Of a stretch of 64,000 nucleotides of DNA, positions 59,559-64,000 are shown piece by piece. The notes below the pieces were generated by a model. It was not told where the DNA came from, ran no database searches, and saw only the letters and a list, made by a program, of their open reading frames with translations. Source of the stretch: an uncultured Acetatifactor sp. (GTDB lineage Bacteria > Bacillota > Clostridia > Lachnospirales > Lachnospiraceae); contig CALWSL010000007.1 in the NCBI GenBank assembly GCA_944384205.1, forward strand, positions 62,001 through 126,000, given 5' to 3'. Position numbers and translations under genes: made by a program. Positions within the stretch are counted from its first letter, which is position 1. Each line of letters begins with the position of its first letter.

Positions 59559-60896
59559 ATGATTCAAAAGGTTTTAATTGCCAACCGTGGAGAGATTGCA
59601 GTGCGGATTATCCGTGCCTGTCGCGAAATGGGCATTGAGACGGTTGCTGTCTATTCGGAGGCGGACAAAGAAGCGCTTCACACCCAGCTTGCGGATGAGG
59701 CCATCTGTATCGGACCTGCGAACTGCGCCGAAAGCTATCTGAATATGGAGAATATTATCAGCGCCACCATGATTTCCGGTGCGGATGCCATCCATCCGGG
59801 ATTCGGATTTCTTTCAGAAAATGCAAAATTTACGGAACTGTGCGAGCAGTGCAATATTACTTATATCGGTCCCAGCGCCGCCACCATCCGCAAAATGGGC
59901 AATAAGGCGGAAGCCAGAAGAACAATGATAGAAGCGGGCGTTCCCGTGATTCCGGGCAGCACAGAATCGCTTACGGATGCGGCGGAAGCGGCAAAGATTG
60001 CAGAACAAATCGGATATCCCGTTATGATTAAAGCGGCTCTCGGCGGCGGCGGAAAAGGGATGCGCGTAGCGAAAAACGCTGAAGAGTTTGAGCGGGCATT
60101 TCAGACTGCCGCAAAGGAAGCAAAAATGGCATTCGGCGATGATACCATGTATCTGGAGCGTTTTGTGGAAAATCCCAGACATATCGAATTTCAGATTCTT
60201 GCGGATAAATACGGCAACGTGGTGCATCTGGGGGAAAGGGACTGTTCCATTCAGCGGAATCACCAGAAAGTGATAGAAGAATCTCCCTCCATGGCATTAT
60301 CAGAGGAGCTTCGTCAGAAAATGGGAGAGGCTGCCGTAAAGGCAGCAAAGGCGGCAAATTATGAAAATGCCGGAACCATTGAATTTTTGCTGGACAGGGA
60401 CGGAAGCTTTTATTTTATGGAGATGAATACCCGGATTCAGGTAGAGCATCCCGTGACGGAATGGGTGACAGGAATTGATTTGATTAAGGAACAGATTCGG
60501 ATTGCGGACGGCAGAAAGCTTTCCTATACACAGGACGATGTTCATATCACGGGACACGCCATCGAGTGCAGAATCAATGCAGAGAATCCGGCAAAGAACT
60601 TTATGCCCTGTCCCGGAACCATTACAGATATGTATTTGCCCGGCGGAAAAGGAGTGCGTGTGGATTCCGCTGTTTATGCGGGTTATACGGTGCCGCCCTA
60701 CTATGATTCCATGCTGACGAAGCTGATTGTGCATGCGAAAAGCCGGAGTGAGGCGATAAAAAAAATGCGCAGCGCATTGGGAGAGGTTATTATTGAGGGA
60801 ATCCATACCAATGTGGATTATCTGTACGACATTATCAATCACCCTGATTATATTAACGGTAATATAGATATTGAGTTTATAGAAAAGATGAAGTAG
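59559..60896 (+). CDS. accC: Acetyl-CoA carboxylase biotin carboxylase subunit
   Basis: 445 residues starting at [22 protein letters not shown] (59559), five bases after GGAGGT; the longer frame overlaps fabZ. ATP-grasp enzyme: [13 protein letters not shown] glycine loop, [31 protein letters not shown] (catalytic Glu/Arg) and [12 protein letters not shown]. Carboxylates biotin on AccB with ATP and bicarbonate. Confidence 0.96.
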   Translation: MIQKVLIANRGEIAVRIIRACREMGIETVAVYSEADKEALHTQLADEAICIGPANCAESYLNMENIISATMISGADAIHPGFGFLSENAKFTELCEQCNITYIGPSAATIRKMGNKAEARRTMIEAGVPVIPGSTESLTDAAEAAKIAEQIGYPVMIKAALGGGGKGMRVAKNAEEFERAFQTAAKEAKMAFGDDTMYLERFVENPRHIEFQILADKYGNVVHLGERDCSIQRNHQKVIEESPSMALSEELRQKMGEAAVKAAKAANYENAGTIEFLLDRDGSFYFMEMNTRIQVEHPVTEWVTGIDLIKEQIRIADGRKLSYTQDDVHITGHAIECRINAENPAKNFMPCPGTITDMYLPGGKGVRVDSAVYAGYTVPPYYDSMLTKLIVHAKSRSEAIKKMRSALGEVIIEGIHTNVDYLYDIINHPDYINGNIDIEFIEKMK

Positions 60897-60930
60897 TTTT
60901 AAGCCAAACGGCTGGGAAATGGGGATTATC

Positions 60931-62685
60931 ATGCAGTTGAATCAGATGTTTAAGAAGACGAAGGATAATTATATACCGTTAAAAAATACGACTGCTCCTA
61001 CCGGGCAGACAAAACCGGAGGTGCCGGAGGGATTGCTGCGCAAATGTAATATGTGCGGCAAGGCTATTTTTTCTGATGAAGTAAAGGCGAATCATTATAT
61101 TTGTCCGAAATGCGGAGGATATTTCCGAGTGCCTGCATTTAAAAGAATCCGCATGATTACGGAGGAAAATTCCTTCGAGGAATGGGATACCGGTATGGAT
61201 ACCAAAAATCCACTGGAATATAGGGGATATGAAGAAAAGCTTGCGTCGCTTCGGGAAAAAACGGGTTTAGATGAAGCGGTTATCACGGGAAAGGCACGGA
61301 TTGGAGTACATTCCGTGGTGCTTGCCGTGATGGACGGAAGATTTCTGATGGCGAGTATGGGCGAAGTAGTGGGTGAGAAAATCAGCCGCGCTGTGGAACG
61401 GGCAACCAAAGAAAAGCTTCCTGTCATTATTTTTACCTGTTCCGGCGGAGCCAGAATGCAGGAGGGAATCACCTCTCTTATGCAGATGGCAAAGACTTCC
61501 GCGGCGTTGAAACGCCACAGCGATGCAGGTCTGTTATATCTCTCTGTTTTAACAGACCCCACAACGGGAGGTGTAACGGCAAGCTTTGCCATGCTGGGAG
61601 ATATTATTCTGGCGGAGCCCAAGGCATTGATCGGATTTGCGGGACCGAGAGTAATTGAGCAAACCATCGGTCAGAAGTTGCCGAAGGGCTTTCAGCGGTC
61701 AGAATTCCTGTTGGAACACGGTTTTATTGACGCCATTGTAAAGAGGGATGAGTTAAAGGATACATTGGAGCAGATTTTGAATCTGCATGTGAGAATGCCG
61801 GAAGGCGTTGGAAATGATTTGTCAGAGCAGTCTTCGGCAGAGTTCAGAGAATCGGAAAAACCGGTGGAATATACTGTGGAACAACGCAGTCTGGCATTGG
61901 AGTATAGAACTGCCTGGGACAGAGTGCAGCTTTCCAGAAAGCAGGGCAGACCTGTAGGAGAGCATTACATTCAGGAGTTGTTTCAGGATTTTGTAGAGCT
62001 GCATGGAGACAGATACTTTGCGGATGACAGTGCAGTAATCGGTGGTGTCGCTTCCTTTTATGGCAGACCGGTAACGGTGATTGCACAGGCAAAAGGGAAA
62101 AACACCAAGGAAAATATCGCCCGGAATTTTGGTATGCCCTCACCGGAGGGTTACCGCAAGGCGCTTCGTCTGATGAAGCAGGCGGAAAAATTCCACCGCC
62201 CCGTCATCTGTATCGTGGATACGCCGGGAGCTTTCTGCGGAATGGAGGCGGAGGAGCGCGGACAGGGTGAGGCGATTGCCCGCAATCTCTATGAGATGTC
62301 CACCCTTCAGACGCCTGTGTTGTCCCTTGTAATCGGGGAAGGAGGAAGCGGCGGTGCCCTTGCCTTTGCTGTTGCCGACGAAGTATGGATGATGGAGAAT
62401 GCTGTTTATTCCATTCTTTCGCCCGAAGGCTATGCTGCAATTCTGTGGAAGGACAGTGCAAGAGCCAGGGAGGCTGCGGAGGTCATGAAAATGACGGCAG
62501 CAGATTTAAAACAGGCGGGCATAATAGAGAAAGTAATCAAAGAGCCGGAGAATTTCACAATAGAAACCTTTTCGGCTGTCAGAAAAAATTTAATTCGGGA
62601 AATCTCGGATTTCCTTGCAAGGTATGACGGAGTATCTTCAGGAGAATTACTTGAGGCGAGATATGAACGCTTCCGAAGGATGTAG
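60931..62685 (+). CDS. accDA: Fused carboxyltransferase of acetyl-CoA carboxylase (AccD-AccA)
   Basis: 584 residues starting at [14 protein letters not shown] (60931) with GGGGAT upstream. The first 300 residues are the beta subunit: zinc ribbon CNMCGKAIF...[31 protein letters not shown] and [14 protein letters not shown]. From about 305 the alpha subunit follows: [51 protein letters not shown] and [19 protein letters not shown]. In many bacteria these are separate accD and accA genes; here one chain carries both, with no internal stop. Transfers CO2 from biotin to acetyl-CoA to form malonyl-CoA. Confidence 0.94.
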   Translation: MQLNQMFKKTKDNYIPLKNTTAPTGQTKPEVPEGLLRKCNMCGKAIFSDEVKANHYICPKCGGYFRVPAFKRIRMITEENSFEEWDTGMDTKNPLEYRGYEEKLASLREKTGLDEAVITGKARIGVHSVVLAVMDGRFLMASMGEVVGEKISRAVERATKEKLPVIIFTCSGGARMQEGITSLMQMAKTSAALKRHSDAGLLYLSVLTDPTTGGVTASFAMLGDIILAEPKALIGFAGPRVIEQTIGQKLPKGFQRSEFLLEHGFIDAIVKRDELKDTLEQILNLHVRMPEGVGNDLSEQSSAEFRESEKPVEYTVEQRSLALEYRTAWDRVQLSRKQGRPVGEHYIQELFQDFVELHGDRYFADDSAVIGGVASFYGRPVTVIAQAKGKNTKENIARNFGMPSPEGYRKALRLMKQAEKFHRPVICIVDTPGAFCGMEAEERGQGEAIARNLYEMSTLQTPVLSLVIGEGGSGGALAFAVADEVWMMENAVYSILSPEGYAAILWKDSARAREAAEVMKMTAADLKQAGIIEKVIKEPENFTIETFSAVRKNLIREISDFLARYDGVSSGELLEARYERFRRM

Positions 62686-62705
62686 CAGACATCAGACAAC
62701 TAATG

Positions 62706-62743
62706 CCCTCTGACTTGGATTGAAAGGCAGAGGGAAATTTTTT
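62706..62743 (+). terminator. Terminator of the fatty acid operon
   Basis: CCCTCTG (62706-62712) pairs with CAGAGGG (62728-62734), followed by AAATTTTTT. It closes the operon that begins at fabH. Confidence 0.85.
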
Positions 62744-62821
62744 ACACATTTACACATAGTTTTAAAAACCATATAAAAAGGATAAATAAACTTTGTTTTG
62801 ACGAAAGGGCAGGTGTTTAGT

Positions 62822-63925
62822 ATGAAGTATGAACCATTGCAAATCGGAAATTTAACGGCAAGGGTGCCTATCATTCAAGGCGGAATGGGCGTTGGAATCA
62901 GCCTGGGCAATTTGGCGGGAGCTGTGGCAAAGGAAGGCGGTGTTGGCATTATTTCTTCGGCTCAAATCGGTTACAGAGAGCCGGATTTTGAACAGAACTC
63001 AAAGGAATGTAATCTCCGCGCCATAAAAAAAGAGTATCAAAAGGCAAGAGCCATTGCACCCGACGGAGTGATTGGATTTAACATAATGGTGGCGTTGCAG
63101 CATTACGAGGAGTATGTAAGAGCGGCGGCGGAAGCGGGTGCAGACCTGATTATCTCCGGCGCGGGACTTCCCACGGATTTACCTAAGTATGTGGCGGGTA
63201 CTTCAGCGAAAATTGCCCCTATTGTCTCTTCTGTAAAATCTGCAAACGTCATTCTGAAATACTGGGATAAAAAATATTCCCGAACAGCGGATATGGTAGT
63301 GATTGAGGGTCCTAAAGCGGGGGGACATCTGGGATTTTCCAAAGAACAGTTGCTTTTTTATACAGGGGAGGGCAGCAGTGATACGGTTTCTGACAGTCAG
63401 GGGATGAGCGCCACCTATGAAGAAGAAATTTTGAAAATCCGTGAAGTTGTAAAAAGTTATGCAGAAAAATATGGTGTGGAAATTCCGGTTGTAGTGGCGG
63501 GAGGAATCAATAATGGGACAGAGATGGAACGAATAATGAATCTGGGCGTGCAGGGTGTTCAGGTGGCAAGTCGTTTTGTGACCACAGTGGAATGTGATGC
63601 GGACGAAAAGTACAAAATGGCATATGTCAATGCAAAAAAAGAAGATATTCAGATTGTAAAGAGCCCTGTGGGAATGCCGGGACGTGCCATCAGAAACTCC
63701 TTTATGGATAAAGTGATGAGCGGTCAGCGCGTAGCGCCAAAGAAGTGTCTGGGGTGTCTGCGCAAATGTAATCCCGGGGAGATTCCCTATTGTATTACGG
63801 ACGCGTTGATTCATGCGGCAAAAGGTGAAGTGGAGGATGGTCTTTTATTCTGCGGAGCGAATGCGTATCAGGCGGAGAGAATTGAGACAGTGGAAGAGGT
63901 AATCCAGTCGTTTGTTAATTTTTGA
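62822..63925 (+). CDS. FabK/nitronate monooxygenase-like flavoprotein with cysteine cluster
   Basis: 367 residues starting at MKYEPLQIGNLTARVPIIQGG (62822) behind AGGTG. NMO-family FMN fold: IIQGGMGVGISLGNLAGAVAKEGG, IISGAGLPTDLP, EGPKAGGHLGF and VVAGGINNGTEMERIMNLGVQGVQVASRF. Unlike FabK in the operon, it has a C-terminal cysteine group (KKCLGCLRKCNPGEIPYC) that could hold metal or an iron-sulfur cluster. It lies after the operon terminator and is separately expressed. Could be a nitronate monooxygenase or an unrecognised enoyl reductase. Confidence 0.8.
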   Translation: MKYEPLQIGNLTARVPIIQGGMGVGISLGNLAGAVAKEGGVGIISSAQIGYREPDFEQNSKECNLRAIKKEYQKARAIAPDGVIGFNIMVALQHYEEYVRAAAEAGADLIISGAGLPTDLPKYVAGTSAKIAPIVSSVKSANVILKYWDKKYSRTADMVVIEGPKAGGHLGFSKEQLLFYTGEGSSDTVSDSQGMSATYEEEILKIREVVKSYAEKYGVEIPVVVAGGINNGTEMERIMNLGVQGVQVASRFVTTVECDADEKYKMAYVNAKKEDIQIVKSPVGMPGRAIRNSFMDKVMSGQRVAPKKCLGCLRKCNPGEIPYCITDALIHAAKGEVEDGLLFCGANAYQAERIETVEEVIQSFVNF

Positions 63926-64000
63926 ACAAAATAATCCATTTTTTTCTTTGCTGTTTTACGGTACAATATCTATATATAATGAAAACAAAAGTATTCCCTA
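63926..64000. other. Right edge, intergenic
   Basis: After the stop only 75 bases remain; they are AT-rich and include a TATATATAATG stretch that may be a -10 region for a gene beyond the window. No gene is visible. Confidence 0.4.

Overview
The window looks like a chromosomal segment of an anaerobic gut Firmicute, most likely a Lachnospiraceae member. The evidence is the gene families and their order (fabH-acpP-fabK-fabD-fabG-fabF-accB-fabZ-accC-accDA, FabK instead of FabI, ACGX-type radical SAM peptide cluster, CmpB-type membrane protein), GGAGG ribosome binding sites, frequent GTG/TTG starts and U-tract terminators. No rRNA, tRNA or CRISPR array was seen. Assignments come from reading the sequence and from memory of the families; no search was run.

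1-15250: an AT-rich defence and mobility island. It holds the end of a type III modification methylase, its Res partner, a large Mrr-nuclease/STAND NTPase resembling Avs4, about 700 bases of repeat arrays, small hypothetical genes, an XRE regulator followed by a MazF/PemK toxin, a candidate structured small RNA with two matching hairpins, a TOTE-type primase/helicase/PLD protein and a large serine recombinase. A GIY-YIG gene stub follows the recombinase and probably marks the right edge.

15250-34800: chromosomal-type genes. Two GNAT acetyltransferases are followed by a seven-gene minus-strand redox operon (flavin reductase, TetR, flavoprotein, aldo/keto reductase, carboxymuconolactone decarboxylase family, DUF4405 membrane protein, flavodoxin/cyclophilin lipoprotein) behind a consensus promoter bracketed by two palindromic operators. 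Next come an HxlR regulator, an ACGX-repeat RiPP precursor with its radical SAM/SPASM maturase and a nitroreductase, a ferritin-like protein, a LysR regulator, a cupin and two more flavodoxins, a vitamin B6-type kinase with an ECF S component and a radical SAM protein, an aromatic-acid-exporter-like protein, a MerR/TipAS regulator and a Ca2+ P-type ATPase.

34800-39200: a decayed AT-rich patch with a response-regulator stub, an ArsC/Spx-like gene, an HNH nuclease remnant, an AlbA/Schlafen-type ATP-binding regulator, a broken paralogue of a gene in the first island and a beta-lactamase-like serine hydrolase.

39200-51450: an AraC regulator and MATE exporter, an O-acetyltransferase, rarA, and a xylose/xyloglucan-oligosaccharide set (AraC regulator divergent from xylB, alpha-xylosidase and xylA), then a CmpB-type membrane protein. 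51600-52970 is a small AT-rich insert encoding a P-loop/deoxycytidylate deaminase resembling AvcD, broken at a nine-T run, plus a zinc-ribbon peptide. 53000-62750 is the type II fatty acid synthesis operon with its own promoter and a FabT-like operator, ending in a fused AccD-AccA gene and a terminator, followed by a second FabK/NMO-like flavoprotein.
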